A stretch of DNA of 64,000 nt from Alligator mississippiensis. Lineage: Eukaryota > Chordata > Crocodylia > Alligatoridae. The notes beneath the pieces are model-generated. The model did no database searches. It saw only the letters and a program-made list of their open reading frames with translations, and was not told where the DNA came from. The DNA is taken from contig NC_081831.1 of the NCBI RefSeq assembly GCF_030867095.1, positions 72,492,716-72,556,715 on the forward strand. The letters run 5' to 3'. A program made the translations under genes and the position numbers. Numbering within the stretch: the stretch's first letter is position 1; each line of letters opens with the position of its first letter. Of this stretch, positions 1 to 13,200 are shown one piece after another.

Positions 1-324
1 ACACCAGTGGCCAAAGCTGATAAGTGACCAGCTGTCCCTGGGTAGCTGACACCATAGACTGCTATTATGGTGATGAAGCTGTGAGCAAATGGCTACCCTG
101 GAATAGAAGCAGGACACATGAACCCTGCTATAACTTGCACCAGTATAGATTTACCCTTGATTTTCAGACTCTGGCATGTTACGCTGGTGTGGGTCTATAA
201 GTTGTTCCTTGGTTACTCATAGGTGACTGGTGAGACGTGTCTCATACTTGAAGAGTTGGCATACCAAACTAAAATTCCTGTCTAGGGGCTATGGAAAAGT
301 TAAGCTTTTAGTGGGTTTTTTCTA

Positions 325-400
325 TGTTTGTACAGTGCCTAGCACAGTGTGGGTCCTGGGGTAGGGCTTGTAGGTGCTATGGCAATACAAATAATATTGG
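325..400 (+). repeat. Ancient L2/MIR-type repeat tail
   Basis: The motif GTACAGTGCCTAGCACAG followed about 35 bases later by TAGGTGCTATGGCAATAC resembles the shared 3' tail of L2 and MIR repeats (cagtgcctggcaca ... taggtgctcaataaa). It is strongly diverged, so it is old. The family is judged by eye only. Confidence 0.4.
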
Positions 401-2120
401 AAGATGCAACCAAGTATGGCCTGTGTTCTGTTTTAATGATGCAGAAGGAACCTTCAAGAGAAATTGGTTATGAATCATCTGCATTTGCTACTTAAAATGC
501 TCAAATGTTGGCTGCTGTCAGACCCATTCTTTCCACTTGTTAGCAACATGACTGCAATATTTATTTGGAACTTACGGGAACTTACCACTGTCCTCCTTGC
601 CCTTGGTGTTGAGGAAAGCGGGGTGCTGGGGAGTGTCAGACACTTAAGTGTGAGGGAGATGGGTTGCACCTTGTACTTCTCCGGCCCCCTGCACATCAGC
701 ATCTCAAAGCACTTTACACATGTTAGGGGTCACCTGCCAAAGGGAGAAAAGATTGGCATGTGCCCTTCCTTTTATTTTTGTCTTAGTCATGTAGAAAAGT
801 CTTGAAGGTTTTGTTTTAACAGCCTGCCTTTTGGTGAGGTGCTTCTTGTTCCCTCTTGTGAATTCAGGTTCTGTCTCTCCTGGAAGACTGCAGGGTTGGA
901 GAACCTGTGGAGTGACATCACAAGAGCAAAGAGAGGGCAAAGTTGGGCAGGGAGGTGCTTTTTATCAGCACCTTCCTTAAATCTTTCTCAGTTCCCTTTT
1001 GACACCCATTTATGTTCAATGACTAAAACACATTTTGGAGAAAGCAGTCTTTGCTAAGGAATGAGCATTGCTTTCCTCTTCCCAGCCCTTCAGTTAAGGT
1101 TTCAGAAATAAAGATGCACATCATTTGTGACCACCTGAAAGTTTCTCTCAAAACCAGGTTTCCATCTTAATGTAAAAACACCCCCCTCCCCCCTCAAAAA
1201 AAAACCAACCAAAACAAAACCCAAAAACCAAGAGGGAAAAAGTTCCTGTGCTTTCAGTTAATTAGAACTATTCAAATACCTAAACTTGAGAACTTAGAAG
1301 GATGAGACTAAGGTAGTTGATCAAGCCCAATGACTTTTCTGTACCAAAATCATTGCTTTTAATACGTTTCTCTTCTGGTGGACTTGGGTCATTGGCCAGT
1401 TTGCTGTTGATGATACTGTATTTTAAATAATCAATATAAAAACAGATAAAATATTTAGTTTAAAAGCTGAACAAAGTGGCATAACTGTAAGGAGGGTGGA
1501 AGTGGAATTTTACACAGTCCAAGAGTGATTGAAACAGAACCCCTTCTGGAAATAATAATATGTTCAGGAAAAAAATACAAAATGTCCATCAGATATTTTT
1601 GAAGCAGCAATCCCTGAGTAATGCCAGTAATGAAAGGCAGGGGGCTCTGAAATGGACTTTTGCTTTGTAAGCAACTGTAATGAACAGTATTTGGGAGAGG
1701 GGTCAGTAATGCAATTTGTGCCTTATGTATTGTTAAGCACCTCTCCAAATGAGCGGCATAAAATGGGAGGTTTATTCGTATTCAGTAACACAGGGGTCTG
1801 AACCATAAACATAGGAAACATGGAAAACATCAGGTAACAAGATGTATCAGCCTTACTCCAACATCACCTAGGTGGAGAGGAGAGAAATTATTGGGTACTG
1901 TGACACAGACCCTTGTATCTTTGCTGTGCAGTACCTTTGCTCTAAGCTTTTCTAAAATGCTTTTATCCTCTGAAGCAGAGGAGGAAACATTTTTATTGTG
2001 AAACATTCTCAAACCTCCTCTCTAGTCTCACCCCAGGCTGATTATAATCACTTATATTTAAAGCTAACATTGGGGCAGGTATTAAAGGACAGTTGAGTCT
2101 ACCTTAAAAGTCACGTAGCG

Positions 2121-2464
2121 CAGTGTTTCTCAACCTGTGAGTCGTGATCCAAAAGTAGGTCGCAAGAATATATGAAAGGGTCATGAAAACACTTTAAAAA
2201 TGAATCAACGTACTTTAAAAATGGATTCTTCTTTAAAGGAGAACAATGTGAGAAATGGTGGCTTTTCTCTTGCAGCCTGGCAGAGTTCCAGCCTCTGCAG
2301 GGCTGTTTGGGGCCCCCGTACCCTACACGCACCCCCTGCCCCACACTGGGGGGGCTGGGACCTCAAGGCAGGGGGCACCAGGTCAGGAATGAGGTACACT
2401 GGGTCAGGACTGGCACTTGATGTTTACAAATGAGTCCTGGTACAAAAAAAATTGAGAACCACTG
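2121..2464. mobile_element. Non-autonomous hAT-type DNA transposon
   Basis: The ends are imperfect inverted repeats: CAGTGTTTCTCAACCTGTG on the left and TTGAGAACCACTG on the right. The flanks ACGTAGCG and ATGTAGCA match at 6 of 8 bases, consistent with a decayed 8-bp target duplication. The interior has no transposase. Confidence 0.75.
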
Positions 2465-3293
2465 ATGTAGCAGATGGAATCAAGATGGTTAGCACGGTGG
2501 GATCAGCCAGACTTTCGCAGACCACCAGGAGGTGGCTCTGGAACCACCGTGTGGAAGCCTCTGCTTTGCAGGTGGATCTGTGAATCTCAGTACTTGTTCT
2601 TTCCCACTGCCTGAAGAGTTAATCCTAACCTCTAGGAGATCATCTCAAATGGACACTAAATTTCCCTACCCAGAAATACACAGGAAATGGCTGTCGTTGT
2701 CCCGGTAAACCAGCAGAGCTTGGCTTCACCAGAACTGCAGGATCTACATCACAGTAACGGGGCTCCATCTTCTTTCTGGTCTCAGCCCCCCTTGGCCTCA
2801 CGGCTTTATTTGCCTTGGAGTAGCACTTTGCAGTTCTCCTCTTGGGTTTGGATCAGAGTCAGCTGTTCCATTTTTACCTGCCATTTACCATGCAGGTCAC
2901 ATTAAACACTCACATGGCCAAAAACCCCATTCTGGGTAACACACAGGAGGTTGTCCACAGCTGAGGTTTGTACTCCTGCAAGTACTCCATAATAGGTAGC
3001 CAAGCAGGCTGTCTGAAGCCAACTCAGATGCTGCACCAGCACAGTCATACCCCTGGGAGAGCACTGAAACAGTTGGCTTCCCTTAATATTCTGCCCCCCA
3101 CCCAGCTCTAAAATCCTATACAGAAGCCATGCTCTAGGGTACCAGTCAATGCGAGTCCCCAGGCACCCTCAGCCCAGGATGTAGTTTGGCACAGTTGGCT
3201 GCCTCTGCAGGAGGGGTCCAGGAAACAAAATAGCAGCATGTGCTATGAGCCAGAGCTAAAGCGAGTTGGCAAAGCTTCATGGAGAGGTCCAAG

Positions 3294-4020
3294 CAGTGGT
3301 GAGCAAAATATGGCCTGTGAGCCATATCTGGCCTGCCAATTGATCCTATGCGGTCTGCTGGCCACTGCTAAAAACCCGAGGAGAGATGGCTGTGCGCCAT
3401 GCTGCTTCATTCTGTCGCAGCTGGGGCTGGGCCAGGCTGCACAGTGTACAGACTCTTCCACCCCCGGCCAGCTTCCTGTTGGTGTTGCACAGTCCTGGCG
3501 CTGTGGCTGCTGGCGGCTGGACCCACTGGGTTGGGGCACAATGCAACATACCAAGTAGCCATCCCGCTTGCCTGCCGCAATGAGCCACTGCTGTCATGGC
3601 ACCACTACTCTATACCAGCTGTGCGGGGGGAGGCGGGGGCTCAGCTTGGGGCAGCTGCCCTCGACTTTCCTGGTGTGGCAGTGGTTCATTGCAGCAGGCA
3701 GGCAGATGGGATCACTGCTTGGTGCACTGCATCATGGCCTGTCCCATGTGGGCTCGGCTGCCAGCAGCTGTAGTGCCAGGACCCTGAAGCACCAACAGGA
3801 AGCCAGGCAGAGGGATGATGGATGCAGGGGGGCAGAGGAGTCTGTGCTGCGCAGTCTGGCCCAGCCCTTGCTGTGGAAGAGTGGAGCAGTGTGGGGAGCA
3901 GCCCTCCCTCCCTCAGGCTCTTGGCCGTGGCCGGCAGGCTGGATAGTCCCCCCCCCGCTCCCCCCCAGCTCACCAAAACTCCTTAAGTGGCCCTCCAGCC
4001 CAAATAATTACCCACCCCTG
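3294..4020. mobile_element. Non-autonomous hAT-type DNA transposon
   Basis: The left end is CAGTGGTGAGCAAAATATGG and the right end, read in reverse, begins CAGGGGTGGGTAATTATTTG. Flanks GGTCCAAG and GGTCAGAG match at 6 of 8 bases. The GC-rich interior gives several overlapping open frames of 60 to 160 codons on both strands, none resembling a known protein. The right end is related to the element at 53631-53806. Confidence 0.65.
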
Positions 4021-5890
4021 GGTCAGAGAAACACCTGCCCTCACTAATTTTGGCTGGAGGCTCTGGTGTCCAGCCCTCGCATCTGGAGGGTTGAATTCCC
4101 TGCTGTGTATTCAGTGCAGGCAGGAGGGAGGAAGTGATACATGGAAGGGACGCATGTCTTCTCCATCCTGCGGGTTGTGTTGCAGTTGTAGGTGGTTTGT
4201 AGTAGCAGATAGCAAGTGTTTTGGTGCCAACTCTGCAGAGGGCAGGCAGATGTGGTACGAAGCCACTGCTTTCCCTTATGTCACGGCTGCCTCATAACCG
4301 CGACACAGTCCCTTGTGACCGTTCTGTCCCAACTGGGTTTCCCATGGGACTTTGGTCTCTGCTTGCAGTACAGCAGCAGCAGTAGCGCGCGATCAGTCGC
4401 TGGTGAGTCACCACGATCAGATTACGCCTGTCCTGCGTTCTTTTCAGGGCTGCCTATAAATGCCTGAGTGACTTGAAGTTGGCATCGACACTTCTTAGAG
4501 CCTTGAGAAGTTTAGATTCATCCTCTGTCAACATATCCCCCTGAGCCCCATCCTGACGCACACAAGTAACACCACCTGTGTGTCATCTCATGCCTCCTTA
4601 CGCTGGTAGGGATTACATCTTTGCCTTGAGAACGTGGAACTCTGTCCATCCGTCTCAGTCATTTTCCTTCACATAAAACACTTGTAGCATTTTTAGTGCG
4701 TCCATGCTGGTCCTTATTCGTGTTGAGTATCAATAAAGACCTGCTGCTTTGAAGAAAATTATTTTTATAGGTGGCATGTCTGGGTCCTTGGACCTGTTTA
4801 GTGCCCAGGTGGGACTTAACAAATATTTTTTCCATGAACTTCTTCAGTGCATCTGTTTGCTGAAAAGAGGCCTCAGACCTGCATGTTTTCCAGCTGCCTC
4901 TTCACACTGGTAGCTGGACAGGCAGCAAAAAATAACCTGTGCAACAAGCCACAGGGCTTCACTGAGCTGTGAGGAGCACTGCTGTAGGCCATTCAGTGGG
5001 CTGGTGATCTAGCTTGGCTAAAATAAAAAGTGACCCAAATGATAGCTCAGATCAGAGCCAAGTCTTCTGCAGGAACAAATCTATTTAGCTGCTTTTCCTT
5101 CACCCCTCCGGGTTCCTTTTTTGGTTCTGCATCTACACTTCCCACTTTTCAAAGTGCAGGAAGTTGTGTAAGGGGATGTATTTTAACCGTTAGGTGCTTT
5201 TGGTGTTAATGTTTTCAGGCTTTTCTTTGCAATGGTGAGGGCTAGAAACTTGTTTTTAAAATGCTGAAAGCTGAGATTCTCACAATATGGCATGGATCTG
5301 GGAGGTGGAGGACTAAGAAGTTTCCTGATATACAAAACTTGGTTTTCCTGTTGCAGATGTGAGTGGCTGATCTGATTTTCAAAGTGATATAAGCTTAGAT
5401 TAATATTTTTACTCATGACTTGCTGACATATAGTGGTAGAACATATTCAACTAATGCATTTGAAAAATCTGGGGTAAACCAAACATGCAAACAGCCTTCA
5501 ACATACTCTAATCTGGTTGCATTAAAGACTGCAAACAAGCCTTACCATCGCTGCTGCCAAGCCTGCAGTAGGCTTGAAATGTTAGCTAACCCATTTTGAC
5601 AATAGTTTTAAATCCTAGCATAGACACAGTCTTACACAATACCGTTCATCTGAGCCACTGAAAGCATTTTGCACAGATAAAATATTATGCCCACTGAAAA
5701 GCCAAGCAGTTTACAATCACAAAATGAGTCAGTGGCAGAGGTGTTAACAAAGAGTTAGTGTTGCCAACGTTGAAGATTTAATCAGCAATCTTGCGATGGG
5801 CAGCAGCACCTACAGTCACCTGATTGCGTGAGAGCCTCAGTCTTGAGTTTACAAGTAGGTAAGTTTCTAGTCCTCAGTGTTAGAAACCAA

Positions 5891-7059
5891 TGTGTGTGTG
5901 GGGGTCGAGTGGCAGGCCGAGGCTATGGCCAGTAGCCCGAAACGGCAGGTGGGTACTTTTGACCAATGGAGCGGAATTAAGATTGCTTTACTTACACTGG
6001 TGGTGATTACAGTGCAGGACGGAAAACTGACTTAGGTTACAGTTCCAAACGGAACGAGATGAAAGCTTTCTGAGAACGAAACGAGACGTCCGTGAACGGC
6101 TTAACGAGCATTCAGGGCGCGGGGTACGTCAGGTAGGTCGGTGACGGGGAGTCACTGGTGGGTGATCAGTCCGCCAGGCTTACTCCGAGAAATGTGCGGA
6201 GTTCTCCAACGTGGGCGGAAACTGCTTTAACTTTTATATGACTAACAAGCCAATTGCTAGTCGCCAAATATGAATAATTTGGAACCGGCCAATGGTGGTG
6301 TGCATGTTTGCATAAAGTTGGCGGGAACTTTTTCTCAGCTGTACTTTTCCACTGAGATGTAGCATTTAGTTACTGGGCTCTGACATAGCGGAATTTTCCA
6401 CTATGGCACATGCATCAAACCAAAGGAATTTTCCACTAAGGCACATGTATCAAACCAAAGGAATTTTCCACTGTGCCATAGGCATACAACTACTGGGTTC
6501 TGACAGTGTGAACTCTGCTCGCTGAGAAACCACAAAGCCAATAAGAAGAACGAACAACTATGAAAATGCAGAGCTTTCAGCAGCCTGGTTGAAGTTCCCT
6601 TCTCATTGGTTCAGCTTTCGCTGGTGTTGATGCTGTCAATGTTGTGCTAATACTCTAGTTACCAATAGAGTCTTCCAAGAAAAAAAAGTGACTAGGGGAG
6701 CTCTGATCTCCTGTGGAAAACAAGGCGGCCAGGACAACTTCAAAAGGGGGAAGGAAGGAAAAGAGACAATTTTCAGGTCGTCAGATAACAGAAAAATTAG
6801 ACAGGTGTGCTCAATCAGCAGCAAATATATTTGACACAAAATACTTGGGTTCACAGGGATGAGTGTATAATATGACAGAAAGTTCAGACATAACCTCTTT
6901 GTGCTACAGCAGTCAGTTCTGCACTTGTTAGTCTTGTTAGCCTAAAGTTACAGTAAGATATTCTTAATTCAAGTCTCCATCAGAGAACCTTGTGTTGTGC
7001 TTTGATGTCCCTTTTTTACTTGGGTTGTGTAGTGTGTGTTTAACCCTCACACCACGACA
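5891..7059 (-). mobile_element. Solo LTR of an endogenous retrovirus-like element (fossil)
   Basis: Read on the minus strand the segment starts TGTCGTGGTG and ends CCACACACACA, the usual TG...CA borders. It has a tandem enhancer-like block (6390-6470), a TATA-like CATATAAAAG near 6232, and a downstream AGTAAA. No internal retroviral genes flank it, so it looks like a solo LTR, in an intron of TMEM255A. No clear target duplication was found, so the exact borders are uncertain. The family is not identified and the age is undetermined. Confidence 0.55.
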
Positions 7060-7253
7060 AATTCTCCCCTTTGATATGCATCCCATTAATTTCAATGAGA
7101 GTCATCTTCAGGCTGCCTAGGGCCGGATTTGCATCATTAAAGGTTTAGGTGGTCATTGCTAGCGACTTATAAAACTGGTCCATCCTGTTGCGTAAGTGTG
7201 TGAAGTGTGTTTTATAGAAGCAGATGACACCTTGCTTTGTTTTTTTGCCTTAG

Positions 7254-10200
7254 CTGGTGGCGTCAATTGTCTTCATCAGCTTTGGAGTCCTTGCTGCATT
7301 CTGCTGTGCCATCGTGGATGGTGTCTTTGCTGCCAGACACATAGTAAGTATTTCCTAAAGAACACGCATGCTGCAGCATATTCCTAATATAGGACAGATA
7401 CTGTCTTTGCAGTGGATCAGCCCATCTGTGTAGTTCAGGAGGAGAATAGGTTCTGAATGATATTTAGCAATACATTGGTCTTAAGTCTTGTGTTACAGCC
7501 ATGGGTTCAAATATAACATCACTCATCAGCTGCTATCCAGATGTATGTTTCACATTCTCTGTGGGGAGCCAACTAGTCACCCTCACACATATGATCTTGG
7601 GAGCTGTTCAAATCTTTTTTGTTGAAATCTTTTTCGACTAAAAATAGCTTTTTAACTTTTTTTAGGAAAATGTGTCAACTTTGACAACATTCCCATGAGA
7701 AATATAATAAAAGGTTTTCATTTTGGAACATGGAGAATTTTGTGTTTATTTTCAAGTTTTATTTCACATGTTATTTTCTTGGATGGGTTTTCTATAACTT
7801 TTTCCTTTATTTTATCACATATGAGTAGTTATCTTGCATAACGTATATTGTAGCTATTGCCATGTCATAATATCATGTAGTTAAAATACTCTATTTTATT
7901 TTATTTTTTCAAATCATTTAAGGGAGATCGTTTCTTAGTACTGAAGCACCATATCTTCCCCTAGATTAGTCTTTCCCGTTTGTAATGTAATGAAGTAGCT
8001 TGATATTTCAGCATAGTTTATCAAACTCTTTCATTATAACACAAACCAGAATGATTGATCCTAGAAGGGACTATGTTTCTTTCGTTCTGTACTGAGCAAC
8101 AAACAGCAGATATGTTGATCTCCAAAAGGTAGTTTCAGTTGGTGCTAATTTATTATTATTCATCACAACCTGGCAGTAGTAGGACATAAAATGCATATAA
8201 TGTAAGAACAACAATATAACAATGAAAAAACTTGAATAAAAATGTTGAGTGAAAGTTTGAAATGTTAAACAGACTTCAAAATTTCCAAATACACAAATTC
8301 TGTTTCATGGGAAATTAAAAAAAAAAAAAAAAGGTTGCTAGTTTTGTTTGGAATCGGAGTAAGGGCAGATTTCACATGATCGGAACTCCCCATAACGTGG
8401 GAATTCCAAGTTTCCACCAGCCCTAGCCCCTCTTTGTCTTTGTTTCTGAATGGAAACACTTCCATTTGCCGACAAAAGAGAGGTGACTTGACTGTAGTGT
8501 TTGACTGAGTAAAATACTTGGCTCCATGGCATTTCTCTGCATCTGTCCTGGTGTTATGAATAGATCCAGGCCCTTTCCGACTTTCACACTTCTGTGCCAG
8601 GCAGAGCATTGGCTCTGATAAAAATACATACCCATTTCCCATGCTGTGCAGTGGTGGGAATCTGAGCTCTGTCCCAGCGTTCATACACAGGTGACAGTGA
8701 AAGCTTGCCAGGCTCTGGTTTCTGCCTCTTGATTAATCAACAAGTTTTTGGCTTTGCATGGGTCCAAGAAGGTCAGCTTCTTACAAGTGTTAAGGATGTC
8801 CAAGTTGTCGCTTCAAGTACATAGTGTTCCTTCTGTACCTGCCACCACCTCGCATGCAGTATAAACATAGAGCCAGGTTTCGCACAGAGCACAGCTTCCA
8901 GCAGCTTGCATTGAGACAGCTGAACAAAGATAAGTCTCTCTGGCTGGAGGGCTGTTGCCAGGTGTGGTCTCAGCCCCCGCTTCCTGTCTGGTCCATGTTT
9001 AGGATTACTGTTGTTTTCAACCTCAGCTAAAGTATACTAGAGGTACAGGTCAGCCCAGCAGGAGGTTTGTGCCCAGCCTGGGAACCCACCCTGTTTGCAC
9101 TGAGGACTCTTAACTAAACTGCTTGAGTACTGATAGCCCTTCAGTGCCTTTCTGCAATTCCTCCATGTACCCAAGCCAGTTCTCCCATTTCACCAGGACA
9201 GAACCAGGGAAGCTCAGCATTCTTCATCATTCAGGGATGGTGGGGCATGCCCTCAGGGGTCCCGGTGGTGCAGATGCAAGAGTACAGCTCTGGTGGGGAC
9301 ACAAAAACTCAGGTAGGGCATTGTGATATGGCTGTCTACACCCAGGCCAGGCTACCTCAGGTGCCAGTCTCCAAAGCTGACTGCAATGAAGAGTAAAACA
9401 GTCCTGGTGGGAGCTGGAATCCTCTGACCCGTGGCTGTGTTAGGTAGGCAGCAAGGGATTCTTTTGAGAATCTGGCCCGTGTCCCAACTCAGCTAGTTGA
9501 AATGCCTGAGGTTGGCCCCTCTGGTTTTTCCTGAAATGCTAAACCCAGTATTTTCTTCTGCAGGATCTCAGGCCGCTGTATGCAGGACGATGTCAATATT
9601 ACTCCAAGAGTACAACTCCACCTGAGGTGAGAGCGCCTTTTACCGGTGCCACCTCATAAGGGGACTGGCACTGTCTAGGGGCTGGGAGCCCTGCAAACTT
9701 GTCAGGGGCCCAGATTCCCAAGTTTGAAGTCATTTATGCTCCAGGAGCAGCCTCTGGGAAGAAAGGCAGCACTAGACTTGAAGAGGTAGGAGTGAGTGCA
9801 ATGTCCCTGAGATCACAGGGGAGCACAGCAGGGGGAGAAGGGGTTGGCTGCAGCACAGTGGGGTGGGAAAGGACATTTGGGAAAGGGATAAATGGAAAGT
9901 GAAGGGGGAGGGGAGAGATCAGAGCCTGGATAAGAGGTGATGTCAGCCTGATGGGTAGAGGGAAGGTGACAGACCTCAGAGACAATTCCACAGCTATTGG
10001 TATTGCTTCACTAGGCTCGCTGCCAGCAATGGCAGCACCAGGCTTAGTGCAGAGGAGGGGCTGAGATCCCAGGCAGAGGTAATGTTAACCCCAGAGCTTC
10101 AGAAAAGCGTGTAAACCTCCATGTTAAAAAACAACCTCTGTGTGCATCCTGTGCCAGGTGGTGGGATTTCCTCCAGCAGTGGTCTGGGGCACATGGTAGC

Positions 10201-13200
10201 AGTACCTCATAGTGGATCAGGGGGAAACTCTAATCTTCCATTGGGCCAGGAGGCATCTCCAGATTATAACAGGATAGATGGACAGATGGTGCCCCTCTGC
10301 TTCCAAGAGTTGTTTTAGCCCATGAATCTTTCTCCCAGTTGACCTTGGCCCATGGACAGTTCCACGCCCAGCAGCATTCTCTGCGAGGGCCTATCTGTAC
10401 ACGCACATTGTACCAGTACAACCCTTTCCTTGTGTGTAGGCAGTAACACAAGTATAAACCTGCTTGTATTGCTGTCACTGTTCCTGTGTGGGAAGAGGAG
10501 TAATCAACACTGTTTTAAACCTCTGATCCCAACAAACATGCATGTGTGTGTTCTCCCCAGGGGCTCTCTGTGCTATAGCAGTAAACAAAAAGCCCTGAAC
10601 TGACCTTTATACCAAAGCTGCATGTAGAGCAGGCCAAAGAGAAACAGAAATCAAGGATGTGGCTTGGGTCTTCATTGGTTTGCTGTATTGCCCTCCTTCT
10701 GCATTCACACAGGCCGTCTGTCACCCACAACGCCGCGGGCCCTGTACACCGAAAATCAAAACCAACACCTGCTTCTGCTGCGACCTGTACAATTGTGGGA
10801 AGTGAGTAAACCAAAAATAGCTTTCCCAGCCTAGGGTAAGAGCAAATGCTGGATGTGTTGGCTTGCCCTAGTTTGTGGAGCGGGGTTAGGGGATTCTATG
10901 GGATGTCATCAGAGGGACGGATGGCATTGACTAATGATGGCTGCTGCAGAATGGGTGGCTGCATTCCTGCTAGTGACTGTATAGATCATACTGTACAGTG
11001 AGGATCAACCTTTTACAGTCTTTGCTGGAGTGACGCCAGGGTTCTGGTCCCAGCTCTGATTCCAGGTGGATTTGAACAAGCTACTTGACCTCTCTACCTG
11101 TTTATCCATCTGCCTGATGTTGCAGTAGTACTTCTCTACCTCAGTGGGGTCCAGAGATTTAAAATGGGTAACATGCTTTGAGCTCCTGTGATGAAAGGAG
11201 CCAGTGTAAAGACAAAAGCCCTGCTTAATTATCTCCTATTCTGGCTGGAAGGGGTCCAGTGCTAAATGGAGGATGTGGGGCAGAATAACTTGGGGTAACT
11301 TGTAGCTCTGAAACTGCAGCTTCCAGCCCATAAGGGCTTCATTGGCATTTTTGCATGTGGAGGATTTGCAGATGTGTTTGCTTCACAATGAAGTCAAGAG
11401 GAACCTGTGGGTGTAGGGAGATGTGAAATTCAAGTAATAGCATGGCAGGCCTGGCTCTGCTGGCTGCATCCCAGCAAACATCCCACAGAAGCTAGGTCTG
11501 GATGCCTGGTACACTGTAGGGGTGGGCTCTAATCCAGGTGGGTTTGTCAGATTGTATTATACAGTTTTAAGATTCTTTTCTAATCCAGCAGAGTAGAAAT
11601 TTCGGGTGGCTACTATGAATATATTGATGTCAGCAGCTGCCAGGATATTATTCACCTCTACCACTTGCTGTGGTCAGCAACAATTTTGAACATTGTGGGG
11701 TTATTCCTGGGGATCATCACAGCTGCAATCCTTGGAGGCTTTAAAGACATGGTAAGGTGGTGCAGATTTCCTGGGGAAACTGAAGGAGTGCGACCAGGTG
11801 AATTTGAGTCCAAGATTCAGGGGTTTCTAAGGAAGGAAAGAAGGGCCTACTAGCAATGGTATTTCAGCACAGAGACAGTCGTTTAACAGCCCTGTTTGAA
11901 TCTGGTCTGTGCACCACTGTCTTCAAGCAGAGCAGGCAGAGATGAAATAACCAAAAGCAGAAAGTGAAACTGATTTGGGCTTATCTGGTGTGGTGGAAGC
12001 AGAGTGAATTACCATAGGGTGACAAGTCAGCGTGGGGGGGAATGGAAGACGGCAGTTTTAAAACCCTCTTGGTTTTAACTGCTACGGACACTAACATCAC
12101 TGAGTTTCCTTTTTAAGACTGAATGTTTCTTTGTATTACCCCCTTAACAGGAAGCGTCGGTAGGTGCCTTTTTGTTTTATGAACTGTGCAGTATTCTAGT
12201 GATAGTACATTCTCAGTCTTACAGAATGTTTCTGGTCCAGTTCAGCAGAAACTCCCCCTCTGGTTTCTACATTGTGCAAAACCGCAGAAGAAGTCCATTT
12301 CAGGCTGAAACCAGAGATAATTTGGGCCTTGGATGATGATGGAAATGCCGTTCTGACAATAAGTGGGACTTCAGTAGGCTTGAATAGGTTGTGCTATGAT
12401 ATACATAAGGTCAGTCAAAAGCTACCTAGTTATAGTCTAAACAATAACCACATTTCATAGAGAGCAAGCTGATGTTCAGTTCAACAAGGTGATTATCCAT
12501 GCAAGTAAATGTGTATATGCACTTGTCTTTTGTGGCATATTCAGACTACCGGGTGTAAGGCAATTTGTTCCTCCAGCTGACATTTTTCCTTGCAGAGCTA
12601 ATTTCAGGCCCTTTACCATGTGCCTGATTTCAGAATAACAAACTTTCCTACACCCTTTCCAAAACCAATCCCAGCCTCCCAAACAAAATACAAGCAAATG
12701 GTGTCAAATATGAAGTGCGGGACTTGGCTTCCAAGTCGTACACAGATACATGCTGCGGTCTCCAGTTGCACCATGCAGACTCTAAACCAGTGATTCTCAA
12801 GCAGGGTACTTTCAAGGGTGCTGTGGAGTGCTACACAATATTAGCACTGCTAGGTGTACAAACACAATTCACAAGATAAACCCAGAGGTTTCCAATAGGA
12901 ATCCAAAGAGTCAAAATCATTCTGTCCTGTTCTGGGCTTTCTGAGTTCTTTGCAACAGAAGAACTGCTTTAGTATTTTCTGTGGTCAAAAAATGAATGAA
13001 AACCAAGAGCTGGCATTTTCTGACAGATGCCTTGAGCCTAAGAGGTACCTCAAGTCTATCAAGGGTGTCTTGAGTCTAAAAAAGGAAGAATTGCTGCTCT
13101 AAACTGTAGAAAGGGAGGTACGGACCAGCTCTGAACTATGTAGGAAGGAGGGATTGTAATCTCCAGTGCGTTTCAGTGCGCTACAGCAACTGAGATCAGC

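Larger units (their letters stand above)
1..7253 (+). other. Intronic sequence of TMEM255A (window starts inside the gene)
   Basis: No exon was recognised here. The earlier TMEM255A exons (start codon, first two membrane helices) should lie upstream of the window. The stretch holds an L2/MIR-like tail, two hAT-type elements and a solo LTR, described separately. The remainder is unremarkable AT-rich DNA with decayed open frames. Confidence 0.6.

Noticed and set aside
3399-4047. Frames of 124 and 159 codons
   Set aside because: They fall inside a non-autonomous hAT element; no transposase motifs.
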